Below are positions 9,794 to 20,209 of a DNA stretch of 64,000 nucleotides, piece after piece. Each line of letters opens with the position of its first letter. Positions within the stretch are counted from its first letter, which is position 1. The notes beneath the pieces are model-generated. The model made no database searches. It saw only the letters and a program-made list of their open reading frames with translations, and was not told where the DNA came from. This DNA is from Pascua guehoae (taxonomy: Eukaryota > Basidiomycota > Tremellomycetes > Trichosporonales > Trichosporonaceae). The position numbers and the translations under genes are program-made. The DNA is taken from assembly GCA_001600415.1 (NCBI GenBank), contig BCJX01000007.1, positions 1,282,319 to 1,346,318 of the forward strand. Direction: 5' to 3'.

Positions 9794-11229
9794 TTAGCGA
9801 AGCTGTTGGGATCTCAAATCTGCCATACATACCGTCCAGTCATCTCGACGTCCTGTACCATCCGCACGTGAAGTGCGCATGTTTTGGGTTGTCTGGTGAC
9901 CTGGCGGCGACGTGCCTTGTAGAGGCCGGCGTTCTTCGCCTGGTCGTGAACATTGCCATCAATGATAACGGGTGCAACATCAAAGAAGTTAGCTACTGGA
10001 CATTGAAAATGGGCTTACCACGAGCTTCCTCGTCTACGGGCTGCTGGTTGTTGTCGAGAATGTCCGCAGCCGCGATAACCTCGAGCATTGCAAACATAAT
10101 CTCGTCTTGAAGGTCGCCAAAGGCGCCGTCGGCAATGAGGCCCGCAACCTCGTTGGGGGGAGGAACAGCCTGGAAGTTAGCTGATAGAGCTGAAGGGTGG
10201 GCTTACCAAGCGAATCATTGTCCTCATCGAGCTCCTGGAGGACGTCCAGAGCGAGCGCCAGCACCTCGTCGAGGTCCTCCTCGAGAGTACCGACGACAAC
10301 CTCCTCGGTGGCAAGAACTGGGAAGTGAGCTACCTGGGCCGAAAAGTGGGCTTACCAATTGCAACCTCGTCCTCTTCCTCTTCGAGCTCCTCGATGACAG
10401 CAGTGGCGAGGACGAGAACCTCGTCGAGGAGGTCGTTGAGGGGGGCGGTGGTGTCCACGGCCGACTCGGTATCCGCATCCGAGTGCTCGTTTGCGTCCGA
10501 GTCTGGGCGCTTGTCTGTGTCCGAGTGCGAGTGCCAGTTCGAGTCCGATGTCAGAGTCCCAGTCCAGTCGATATCAGAGTCCGAGACCTCCGAGTAAATC
10601 TCGCCGCCTGGGAAGTTAGCGACTCGTGGTTACCATTCGTGCACTGTACGTGCCACCAACGCCTTGTACTGGCCACGGCGGAGAACGAAGTCGGTGGTCT
10701 CAAACAGCGCAGAGAAGACGGCTAGGCGTTAGTGGGCACACAAGGTAAAGTTCCAGTCTCAACACTTACCAAATCCACGACGAGGGACCTTGCAACCACG
10801 GTTAAATCACTTGATTGCGTTCTCCCAGGCCTTCGACCACCCCTTGGGGGTGGGGCCAGTGCCCAGACGGTCGCCCAGGAAGGGGTAGGCGGCGTTCGGG
10901 GGCATGTCACCCTTGGTGATCTTGAGGATAAGGGTTGCCGATTCGTCCACGACACCCGAGGTCGCGGCCGACATAACCGAGCGGTTGAGAAGCTCGCGGT
11001 TCCGGCGAGCAGCCCTGGTAAGGGTCTTCTCGGCCACAAGCGCGGCGGTGGCGAGGGAGGTAAGTCCAACCTGGTCATACTCGTGGACAAGGCAAAAGCG
11101 CGCCGCCTGGTAAGGAAGGAGCTGGATGGCGCGCGCGGTGAACTCAGTCTTGAGCCCGTTGTGGCCGAAAGCGTCGTAGACCGCCTCCGCGAGGCGGTCC
11201 TTGTCGCCGCGAACGCCGCCCAAGCTCAT
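9794..11229 (-). CDS. H2A-like domain plus acidic exon repeats, interrupted by an in-frame TGA
   Basis: The ATG at 11229 starts MSLGGVRGDKDRLAEAVYDA. The ~140-residue domain continues with LLPYQAARFCLV (compare H2A FPVGRVHRLL), LATAALVAEKTLTRAARRN and KITKGDMPPNAAYPFLGD (compare the GGVLPNIQ region of H2A), ending PKGWSKAWENAIK then TGA at 10807-10809. The same frame continues past the TGA to a good donor at 10770. Further exons are 10650-10721, 10356-10607, 10207-10318 and 10019-10169, then a last part ending at a TAA at 9794. Exons 3-5 each carry an acidic helical repeat (DEVLVLATAVIEELEE; DEVLALALDVLQELDEDND; DEIMFAMLEVIAAADILDN). The junction at 10169/10207 is out of frame by one base. 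The gene either makes a short protein ending at the TGA or is decaying. Promoter module copy 3 is directly upstream. Confidence 0.45.
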
Positions 11230-11239
11230 GAGTGAATAC

Positions 11240-11387
11240 GACCGTTCAAGCTGAGAGAAGAAGCGATGCACAAATAATCCAGAGGGACACGAGTGTTATA
11301 TACAACTAGGGAATGGCGGTATGGACATAAGGCCAACGCTTTGGTCACTATGTAGCGGTTGCGAGGGTGGCGAAATGCCACTTTGAT
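11240..11387 (-). promoter_or_regulatory. Shared promoter module, copy 3, directly upstream of the H2A-like gene
   Basis: On the minus strand it reads AAAGTGGCATTTCGCCAC, CCTCGCAACCGCTACATAG, GACCAAAGCGTTGGCCTT, a TATATAA box at about 11298, CTCGTGTCCCTCTGG and the leader GCATCGCTTCTTCTCTCAG. The leader ends about 20 nt before the ATG at 11229. This places the TATA about 70 bp from the start codon and fixes the module as promoter plus 5' UTR. Confidence 0.65.
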
Positions 11388-11739
11388 GCACACCCAGGTG
11401 GCGGAAAGTTTGATTGGCCACAAGAGGGGGGCTGTGGAGGTCGGAAAAGGATGTGTGAGAGCACTCAATGAGTTGGAGGGACTGGATAGCTACGAAGAGT
11501 CTAAAGAATAAAAACACTATACACAGCGGGGGAGAGCGTGGGAGGTGGGGACGTGTCTCGCGTCCCTGGAGCTTGATGAGCGCAACAAGGTGAAGAATAA
11601 GATTGTCAGCCTTTGCCACCAGCTGGACAAGAGCAAGAATAAGTATGAGATGGACAAGAGCTACCTCAACTACAGGTGCGACGGGCGACGGAAAAATATT
11701 GAGACTGCTACAGGTACGATCGGAAAGTATTGAGACTGT

Positions 11740-12175
11740 CGCGTTGAGCTCAGTCGCACGCATGCAGGGTCTCGTAGAGGAAATGCCATATTTGTCTCGA
11801 GGAAATGCCATATTTGTCTCGAGGCTGTAGTCTTTGATACGCATGGTGGACATTGCAATATGGTAGAAGTTACCCAGATGCACCGCGTCCTCCTGGTACC
11901 GTCGGACTGATGGTGAGAGTGTCCATGCTCAACATCGACCGAGCTCAAGGTAGCAGTCTCAATACTTTCTGGTCGCGCCTACGTTGAGTGCAGTCGCACG
12001 CATGCAGGGTTACGCACAGGAAACTCGTCTCGAGGCTGTAGTCCTTGATGTGCATGATGGACATTATGATATGGTAGAAGGTACCCTGATGCACTGCGTC
12101 CTACTCGCACCATCGGATTGATGTAGAGCATGTCCATGCCAACATCCCGTGCGATCGAGCTCAAGGTGGCAGTCT
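11740..12175 (+). repeat. Tandem duplication of a ~200-235-bp unit
   Basis: Two units (about 11742-11978 and 11979-12175) share AGTCGCACGCATGCAGGGT, GTCTCGAGGCTGTAGTC, TTGATRYGCATGRTGGACAT, ATATGGTAGAAG and CGAGCTCAAGGTRGCAGTC. In unit 1 the 23-bp element containing GAGGAAATGCCATATTTGTC is itself doubled (about 11777-11822). Pieces of the unit end (GGCAGTCTCAATACTTTCTG) also occur at about 2189-2209 and 12326-12345. The unit ends lie next to promoter modules, as if module and unit were copied together. Confidence 0.65.
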
Positions 12176-12183
12176 CTGTTGGA

Positions 12184-12326
12184 GATGAGAGACGAAGCGA
12201 TGCATGAATACTTTAGAGGACATGAGTGTCATGTACAACTAGGGAGCGGCAGTATAGACAGCAGGCCGACGCTATGATCGCTATGTGGCAGGTGGATGCG
12301 AGAGTGGCAGAAGTGCCACTTTGACA
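12184..12326 (-). promoter_or_regulatory. Shared promoter module, copy 4
   Basis: Minus strand: AAAGTGGCACTTCTGCCAC, CTCTCGCATCCACCTGCCA, GCGTCGGCCTGCTGTCTATA, CTGCCGCTCCCTAGTTGTA (TATA weakened to TACATGA), CTCATGTCCTCTAAAGTA and ATGCATCGCTTCGTCTCTC. It is followed by the tandem repeat rather than a recognisable gene, and so resembles copy 1. Confidence 0.6.
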
Positions 12327-13309
12327 GTCTCAATAGTTTCCGGTCGCACCTGTATCTCAACGTGCCTGCAGTTGGCGCCAGTAGGGCAAAATCTGTCAGA
12401 TTTGTGGCATGGAGGTTGACGTATTGGCGCGGTGAATTGAGATGAGTTGTGAGGGTAGTACAGCAGACGGCATTCCAATGGTTAGGCTGGTTGTACCCTG
12501 ATATTTCGCGAACTCGCTGCATTTCGGTATAACAGGGTGCCTTTACTGGGCATAATGCGCTTGACTAGGCTTCTTCAGTCCCTTCTCCGAATTCTCCCCC
12601 TTGCTACGCGGCACTGTACTGCTCTTGAGTAAAACCAAGCAGGCCTGGTTACATTCCTACTGAGGGGTGATCTTTAGCAAAGTACACCATGTTCTGGATG
12701 CATCTTCTTATGCTACAATTGTCTCAGACACTGCAAAACTCTTCCCCCAGAAGCGCCCACCCCGTATGCACTGTTTACAGGATAGTATGCCTGCTTACCT
12801 TGTTGTTTGGTGGCTTGAGAGTGGTGCGGAAAGTGGTGGTTTTGGCGGCGAAAATGCGGAGTGCAAACTGCAAAACCCGTGAGACTAAATCGACGCCGTA
12901 GAGGGGAGGAGTTTAGGCTATGACGGTGGAGTTGGAGCCTATCGTGCAAGCACCAGACGAAGACCAAATGAAAATGTCAACAATAATGACGTCGTTGGCG
13001 GCGGGCAACGAGGAGAGGCGGCCTGGCGGTCCTCTGTGCCCGCCCACAGGCACTGCATGCATTTCCTCGGACTTCTCGCCTCCATCTCCTTCGTCGAGTC
13101 GGACGCTCCAAACCTCCACCATAAGACCGCTGACAACTAGCGCGTACCGCCTCCGCCTCCGCTTCCATGCATCCACGGCGCGGATGGGCCATGCACAAGT
13201 GTATCGCCGCTGCGTTGCACGAGCCGCAAAACGCTTGTGTTGCTCACTCACCCAGCTCTTGCCTTGTTGTCGCCGCCACTGACCATCCACACGATCGTCC
13301 AATGCCCCC
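12327..13309. other. No gene seen
   Basis: Boundary between the repeat-rich block and the housekeeping genes. Open frames on both strands at 12.9-13.3 kb overlap each other and have no recognisable protein features. The right end is the promoter of the four-TM gene. Confidence 0.4.
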
Positions 13310-14633
13310 ATGGGCCTCACCACCCAACAGACTGTCGTGCTGAGCTTTGCGCTCGTCGGCGCGTGCGCCGTCATTGCGCTCACGGGCGTCACGATCAGCT
13401 ACTATACGCTCTGGCATCGCGGGTCCGATGTCCTCTCTCCACTCTACGCGCTCATTGTTTGGGGTATCTTTGTGGCACTCTACCTTGTTATCAGGTGAGT
13501 CCAGGTTTGTTGTTGTTGGGCACTCTACTCGTGCTCACACCCAGCTTCATTGCACGATGCTTCACCTCGAGCATACTCGCCAGCGTCGGCGCCGACCTGC
13601 TCGCCCTCAGCCTCCTCATCATCTTTGGCCTCGGCGCCAACGGCGCGCTCGTGAGTGCATTCATGCGCGACAGTCCGTTGGACCGTATACAGACGTACAC
13701 GCCGTTTGAGAAAGCGTAAGTGCACGGACATGGGTAGTAACCTGGCCCCTGGACGAGCCGAGGCGCGCACCGCACGGGCGACATGCTCATGCTCACTTGC
13801 AGAATGTGTATCTGTGCCCTGTCGGTCGGGTGGGTCGAGATTGTCCTGGTACGTGCCCTTTACCGTGCTGCATGCTTTACGACATTGCGACGGGACGAGG
13901 CGGTGGGACGAGGCGAAAGCGATCTACCAGCCACTAACACCAGCTCTTCGTCTGGGCCATGGTCGAAGCCGTCTACGTCTCGCGCTTCGGCCTGCGCACG
14001 GCCTGGCGCACGAGTCTCGCCGACCTCGCGCGCCTCGAGCACCCCCACGCGCACATGGACATTGACGGGCGCGCAAAGCCCGAGCTCGGCGTGCGCATGG
14101 AGCGCATTGCCTCGGACGCAAACCACACTCACGCGGCGCGGCCAGGCGAGACGGGCCATGTGACGCCGTACCCGCAACCGCAGCCCTTGCAGGCGTACCC
14201 GTCGAGTTCGGGGCAGTACCTCTCGCCCGTCGACAGCGCATACACCAGCACCCCATATGCTGGCCAGTATCCGCCCCTCTCACCGCACGCGGCCAAGCAG
14301 GCCCGACAGGCTCAACTCGCCCTGCCCCAAGTCGCACACCCACTTCCACTTCCCCACCCACCCCCGCATCCGGCGCAGGGCGAGTCGCTCCCGCCCTACC
14401 CCGGCATTCCCGCTCCGTCGGCACAAGCTCAGCATCCGCACGTGCTACCTCAGCCTCAGCCCCATCTGCAAGACTATGCCGCATACACACACGCGCTGGA
14501 CGCACAGCGCGGCGCGTATCCCCCTGCGGGCCCGACGCTCTCGTCGCCGTCCGACCAGTGGTCGCCCGACCAGCGCTCGCCGTCCGTGATCGACAGCCCC
14601 GCCATGGTCTTGGCGGATATGAAGAAGCAGTAG
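13310..14633 (+). CDS. MARVEL-like four-transmembrane protein with a Pro/Gln-rich tail
   Basis: Four exons (13310-13494, 13545-13715, 13803-13848, 13944-14633) encode 363 residues. Four hydrophobic segments are visible: VVLSFALVGACAVIALTGV near residues 8-30; LYALIVWGIFVALYLVI near 45-62; LASVGADLLALSLLIIFGLG near 75-100; and a last one spanning exons 3-4 (ICALSVGWVEIVLLFVWAMV). This arrangement resembles fungal MARVEL-domain membrane proteins. After the last helix comes a ~200-residue cytoplasmic-type tail rich in Pro, Gln, Tyr and His, with LSPVDSAYTSTPYAGQYPPL and SPSDQWSPDQRSPS. Such tails often carry sorting or protein-binding motifs. Location is likely plasma or endosomal membrane; the specific role is unknown. 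Confidence 0.8.
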
Positions 14634-15149
14634 AATTGGACACTGGGATTGTACATTATTGTCGTGGAGTTATAATGCCATGCTGTGCGTGAGCGCAGAA
14701 ACGTCGCTTTGAGGGTGGAGACGACAAGGCGTAGATGGCGGCACGGCGCAGATGGCGACACGGCGCAGATGGCGACACGAGCATTGCTCTGACACACTGG
14801 AGCTGGGCGACACAGAGCGTGGGGTGCAGCTCGACCTAGGCAGCTGGCCAACGACCAACTTGTCCTTGGTAGTGAAAGTACCACAATAGCTATCTCGACT
14901 CGATGCATGCACACAGATCACCCTCTCCTCCTCTACGACACTACTCCTCAACACTACTGCACTCTACGACAAGCTCTACTCTGGCTTCACACGCTAGTAC
15001 CGCGCCACGGTTCCGCGTGCCTACTTGACACCTGGGCGCCACACTTGAAACGACACTGTCACTACATGGGAACGCCACTGTCACCACATGCGACGCCACA
15101 CTGGTCCTCCAGGCGCGGGCAGCGACGGCTCGCTACCACGATTCACACA
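14634..15149. other. Convergent intergenic region with short tandem repeats
   Basis: No gene seen. Positions about 14731-14782 hold three copies of a 17-bp unit containing GGCGCAGATGGCGACAC. About 15035-15105 holds diverged copies of an AACGCCACTGTCACYACATG unit. The flanking genes are tail to tail, so terminators are expected here. Confidence 0.5.
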
Positions 15150-17769
15150 CTAGGTCTCGGCTCCGCCCATGAGGCCGAGGAGGCCGCCGCCGACGGGCGG
15201 ACGCGGCACGGGCTGGTACACTGCGCTCGGAGACGTCTGCTGCGTCGCGAGATTGGGCGGAGGATGCTGGTCGGGCTGGCTCGGCTGCGGGGGCTGTGGG
15301 GAGAGGTGTTGGGGCCGGGCAGACGCGGGTTGGGGCATCTGTTGCTGCGGCTGCGACGCCGAGGGCACGGCCTGGTTTGCACCCTGGGGTTGCATGATCG
15401 CGGATGCCGCAGAAGGAACTTGGGACGGTGGGTAGGGGTAGCCTGGGGGTCCGGGAGGACGGAACATTGGTTGCTGGTACTGGAACGGGACGGGGATGGG
15501 CATGGACGGGTTTGCAGGCGGACCATTGGCGCCGGCACCGTTGGGGGCGGGCCACGGGGGGTACTGGCCATAGGGGCGGACGGCGCCGGGTTGGCCAGGC
15601 TGAGCACCAAACGGAGGTGCGCCGTGGCCGGCAGGAACAGGCGGACCAGTCGTGTACTGACCCGGCATGGGAGGCTGGCCTGGATGGCCTGGGATGCCAA
15701 AGGGGCGCCACTGGCCCGGCTGCCCGTTCAGCCCGTAACCTGGCCCAGGCTGGGAGGCATATGGCCGCGCGGGGGGACCCTGCGGCGCTGCGCCCTGCTG
15801 GCCATAAGGCTGGACCGAGGGGAGTGCGGGTGGCGTAGCCGCTGGGGACGGTTGAGTAGCGCCAGGAGGGGTACCATATGCCTGTGGGGGGCTTTGGTGG
15901 GCCGGCTGGGACGTTTTCGCACCAAAGAGGGTACCAAGGAGCGCACGTTGGTGGTTGCTGACACTGGGGCCGTTGGAATAGTGTCCAGGTTGTGCCTGTC
16001 GGGGTGGAGTGGACGGAAGGTTGGGCTGGTTAAAGGACTGGGCGAATGGCTGGCCAACAGATTGCGGGTGGGGAGGCTGGCCGGCCTGCCCAGGGCGTGG
16101 TGCATACGCCTGTGGCGACGGCGAAGGCGGGAGCTGTCGCTGCGGGGTGCCATACCATGTCTGTGTCTGAGAGGGCGGAAGCGGCGGCATGGGGGACATT
16201 AAGCTGCTCGTCACGCTGTGAGCCGACTGGGGGCGGTTTGTCGGCGCTGGTGGCGTCGGGGGTGTGGGCTCGGGCGCGAAGAGCGAGTCGAGCAGAGCCT
16301 GCTGGCGCTGCAGACGCTGCTCCTCTGTGCCAACGGGTCCTTGCGAAGGTGGTGGCGCATGAGCCGAGGCCGTCGAAGACGGACCCTGGCTGCCCAGAAG
16401 TGATAACAGCGACGTCTGATGTGCTGACCGGGGTGGGGATGTGGGCGCGGCCGTCGTTTGAGGCGCATTTAACACTGCAAGTAGTTTAGACTGCTTAGGG
16501 TCGCGCGTTGGTGCCGGAGGAGTGCCTGGGACAATGCCAATGTTGCCGAGCAAGCGTTCAAGGGCGTCGTTGTCGCTTTCCTGCTCACGCTGGGCAGAGC
16601 TCACAGTGAGGTCGCCAAACATTTGGTCGAGCGTACGCGCAGTATCGCTCTCGAGCGCGACGACGTTGTCATCCTTTTGGATAAACTTGGCAAAGAGGTG
16701 GTCGAGGGTTGTTGTCGGATGGTGGTGGTCGGCGTGGTTGGTATGAAGGGACCCACGTGCCGCAGCCGGTGCGGGAGTGTCGTCAAAGGTAAACGGCTGG
16801 AGTTGACGGCCAACTGATGGAGGTTCACGTTGCTCGCGGTCCGCGGCGCGCTGTTTGCGCGGTGGGTACGGATTGATACCGTTCTTGACAAGCCACTTCT
16901 TGAGCGGCCCAACAAAGGGTGTCACGTTGTAGAAGCGCTTCTGGCCCTTTCCGCCTGTCCGCTTGGGGCCCTTCTTGGCCGACCACGTTGGAAGCTCGTA
17001 AAACGGCACCCACTCAATGGCACCAATCTCCTTGCGCGTCTGCGTCTCAAAGACGGTCGACTCGTCAACGTCCTTGACGAGGAACATTGTAATCTCCTGC
17101 GCGTTGATCTGCGTCTTGACAAAGTCGTTGGGGCTGATTCTGCCAGACAGGTCAAAGCCCGTTTCCTCTTCTACCTAGAAACATGTTAATTTTGAGCCAT
17201 TTTGAGCCATCCCTACGCCGACTCACCTCTCGAATCGCACAGGCCACTTCGGATTCTGCCGAGTTGATCTTGCCTCGAGGAAAGCACCAGCCCGCGTTCG
17301 ACTTCCACCCCCGCACCATGAGGACCTTGTCGCCCGACGACGAGATGATGATTGCACCGCAGCACGGCACCATCTTCTTGTACGCGCAGTATTCTTCCCA
17401 GACGGCATCATAGTCAATGTCCTCCCCCAGACCGTAGAGGGGCGACGACGCAATGATGAGGTGGGTGAACTGTCGCTGGGACAACGAAGGGAGGAGCGGG
17501 TTGAGCGGTCGCAGGTAGTCTTCGTAAAACCAGTGGGCCTGTTCTGCCTGCCAGTAGACGCGTACAAGACTCGTCTCTTCCTCGGGCAGGTTGACGAGGA
17601 AACGCGCGTTCAAGTCTTCGAGGACCTCCTCAAAGGGCATGTCGCGGAAGATGTTCTCCTCGCCATTCTCATCGTCGTCGGCTGCTAGTGACGAAGGGCC
17701 AGCGGGCGATGGGGTCAAGTCCATGTGGGGTGGTGGGGCACGCTGCGGTGTTAAAGGCAGGGCTGACAT
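15150..17769 (-). CDS. DCP2: mRNA-decapping enzyme subunit 2 (Dcp2)
   Basis: Two exons (17227-17769, 15150-17174) encode 855 residues. The N-terminal regulatory (box A) domain includes DMPFEEVLEDLNARFLVNLP and an aromatic FYEDYLRP segment. The Nudix domain has GWCFPRGKIN followed by E and REVEEETGFD, giving the G-x5-E-x7-RE-x-x-EE-x-G signature with the intron falling inside it (REV|EEETG). Box B-like sequence follows (KRTGGKGQKRFYNVTPFVGP). Dcp2 removes the 5' cap (m7GDP) of mRNA in the cytoplasm with Dcp1. The long Pro/Gln-rich C-terminus contains several short leucine motifs (LLAVLNA, LLSLLGSQ, QALLDSLFA, RALLGTLFG, GLLGLMGG) of the type that binds Edc3 or Pat1 in other fungi. The assignment is secure. 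Confidence 0.95.
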
Positions 17770-18409
17770 GGTTGCCGTCGAGTCGGGTGGAAAGGCGACG
17801 CGAGTCGAGGCGATGGGATGGGGGTGATGGCGAGCAGCGGCGCGCAGCTGCCAGGTGGCTGATGAAGGCGATTGGAAACCTCAACGGTTGTTGGGGGGTA
17901 AAGGAGATCGCTGTCGAGCCGAGAGTGGCTGTAGGGAGGTCGACTTGATATCAATGGCGATGGCGAGAAAGCAAGTCGACTCTTGTGGGGAGTGGTTGAG
18001 AGGTTGGAGGTTGTGGTTGTGGGTGTATCAATGGCCAGAGAGTGCATGACAATCGACAATCGAGGGGCCACACACCGTGCATCCCACCGGCCACCGGTAA
18101 CGGTGAACAGTCCACGTGGCTCAGTTGCGTTATCACTTGCTGGTAACAGTGTGATCGCATCAATGACACGTACAAATATATCCACATGGTAATGCTTCCG
18201 CACCTCTGAGCCGCAAAGCATTCAACAGCCCCCTGCAGACGCATGTTCGATTCTCCATGACGCCTTCATAAACATGGTTAACCAGTTAGTTGTTGCCCAA
18301 CAGGCAAAAGTGAACGCCAGCCCAAGTACCTGACCATTGATACATGCGGGGACCATTACTGTCGTCTTTTCGCACCACCGCATCCCACCACTGTCCTTCT
18401 ACCACGCTA
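17770..18409. other. DCP2 promoter region; no gene seen
   Basis: This 640-nt stretch separates DCP2 from the next minus-strand gene. It probably holds the DCP2 5' UTR and promoter and the 3' end of the neighbour. No ORF with recognisable features was found. Confidence 0.4.
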
Positions 18410-19597
18410 CTATGCCTGAGGTGACACCGGCACGCTGTTCCTTTTTGGACGCTTGAAGCCCAATCGTTCGAGTGTACGCTTGGTCTTGGGCTTGTCTCTG
18501 GGTGGCTCCATCTTGTCCTTGGCAAGCTGAAGCTTGTCCGTGGATTCGGTGGGTGTAGCAGCGACAGCCGAGACATTGTCCGTGCGTTCCCCGAGAGGGC
18601 TCCTCTGTGAAGTGGGTGCCCGGAGCGAGGTGGCGGGAGCGGGAAGACGATCGAGCCGCTGCTGTGGTGCCAGGGACTCAGCTGCCGAATCTTGCGCGGT
18701 GGGTTTGCTGGACGTGTGGCCAGGTCGCAGAGGAGTCGGTTCCTCAACCGTGATAGAGGGCACGGAGGGAACGTGTGACGAGGATGTAGACTCGGGAGGG
18801 ACATCGGATGCTGAACGGTTGGGTGGCTCGATGGGCAGGGTGAACGGAGGAGGTATGCGTCCGCGATAGGATTTGATTACAAGATTCATCTTGCCGTCTG
18901 GACCCCTGACATGTTTACAGGAGGTCCAACCGCGGTTTGCACGACTGAAACGTCCAAGACGGTCCTCGTCGAGGGCGAGCGGTTGAAGAAGTGTGGTTTC
19001 ACCGATAAAAAACCTCTTATGCAGCCATGTTGCCCACCTGATGGCATCGAGCACGAAGGTGGCGACAATAGGTAGAGGAGGAGCCTGTCGAGGAAGCTGG
19101 ACGGAAGCCTGTGGTCAGCTTCAGCGTAAAGTTGCACGGCATACCTGCTCGTACACTTCTGGTATAAGTGACCAGAGCTCGGCCCATACGGCATGGGACG
19201 GAGTCCTGGGAGTAGGAGCCCAGTCCAGCCTATGGCGATTGTCACGACACCAGCATGCGTTACGGTAATCGTAGATCTCATAGAGGCTGGTGGTGAGATG
19301 CAAAACACAGAGAGGAACGTACTGGTCGTCAATCTGGTCAAAGACTGCGAGACAAAAGCAGACGTCGTCAATGTTGCCCCAGGACCATGTTCCGTTGCGA
19401 GCGTCACGCCATTCTTTGGAGGCCTGATGCATGGCGAATTGGAGCTCCTGGTCGGGGTCGGTCTCAGGACGGCCAAAAGCATCCCAAAAAAGTCGGTCTC
19501 TACCAGACGGAGGGAAGATCCTGGAGAGCGTGGGGTACTTTGGATAGTTTGATGTGTCCCACTCGCGCGGCGGATGATCACAGCCATGGACAGACAT
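18410..19597 (-). CDS. Hypothetical protein, 383 residues
   Basis: Exons 19145-19597 and 18410-19108 join in phase 0 across a 36-nt intron. I do not recognise a family. The first ~240 residues look globular and rich in Trp, Tyr and Cys (RLFWDAFGRPETDP, WSWGNIDDVCFCLAVFDQID, NACWCRDNRHRLDW, WAELWSLIPEVYEQ), followed by LDAIRWATWLHKRFFIGETT. The last ~130 residues are low-complexity, Ser/Thr/Pro-rich, ending in a basic stretch (KPKTKRTLERLGFKRPKRN) that could be a nuclear localisation signal. No signal peptide or transmembrane segment is evident. It faces away from the plus-strand gene at 20210, with about 610 bp between them. Confidence 0.6.
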
Positions 19598-19970
19598 TGT
19601 AATAGAGGTGATTGTGAGAATCAAGAGATGAACGAAGAATGACAAAGGTCGAAGGATGTGAAAGTGATGGGATGGGTGGGGTAGTAGTGTGTTTATGTGA
19701 ACGAAAAAGCCCCCCATTGTTGTGTTTGTTTTGTTTGTTTGTTGTCGACCCCTGACCCTGACCCTCGAGCGGAAGCAGAGGATGGCTGGTGGAGAAAAAT
19801 AATTACGTAAATAGCAATGCCAGAGCCGAATGTTTGTGGCACTTTACATAATTTCCACGGCACGGCCCCTAGGGTATCATGTTCAATCCAACCTTGTTGA
19901 CGGCAACCTCTGGTCCAGAGGCGAGGCGCGGTAAACACCCGCGGGACGACCTCTAATACAGAACGAGAGA

Positions 19971-20014
19971 TTGCAAGGCGCTGCAAGGCGCTGCAAGGCG
20001 CTGCAAGGCGCTGC
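19971..20014 (+). repeat. 10-bp tandem repeat
   Basis: About four perfect copies of GCAAGGCGCT lie in the bidirectional promoter region between the genes at 19597 and 20210. A CCCTGACCCTGACCCT run lies nearby at 19750-19765. Confidence 0.85.
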
Positions 20015-20209
20015 ACACGCGGGTGTACCGAGTCGTTCAAGAGCCATCACCGTGAAAGAACAAAGCACCAGTGTTGGTGTTGCTCCACTGGTTACTTCCT
20101 TTCTCCTCTTTATCACTCTGTCCTTTTCACCACTTTCTCCTCTTTATCACTTTATCACCTTAAACACTCTCTCCTCTTTATCACTTTCTCCGTCACCAAC
20201 GCAACTGCC

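Noticed and set aside
11236..11271. MHRFFS-type N-terminus for the H2A-like gene
   Set aside because: The apparent first codon is GTG, and the same sequence is the conserved non-coding leader of the promoter module; the ATG at 11229 fits the family alignment.
1..12600. A retrotransposon or DNA transposon as the origin of the repeats
   Set aside because: No reverse transcriptase, integrase or transposase frame and no consistent terminal repeats were found; segmental duplication fits better.
14907..16202. 431-codon plus-strand open frame
   Set aside because: Antisense to the DCP2 Pro/Gln-rich tail; composition is the mirror of that repeat and it has no features of its own.
19750..19765. Telomere-like CCCTGACCCTGACCCT
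   Set aside because: Only three imperfect units in the interior of a gene-dense region; the sequence is not CCCTAA.
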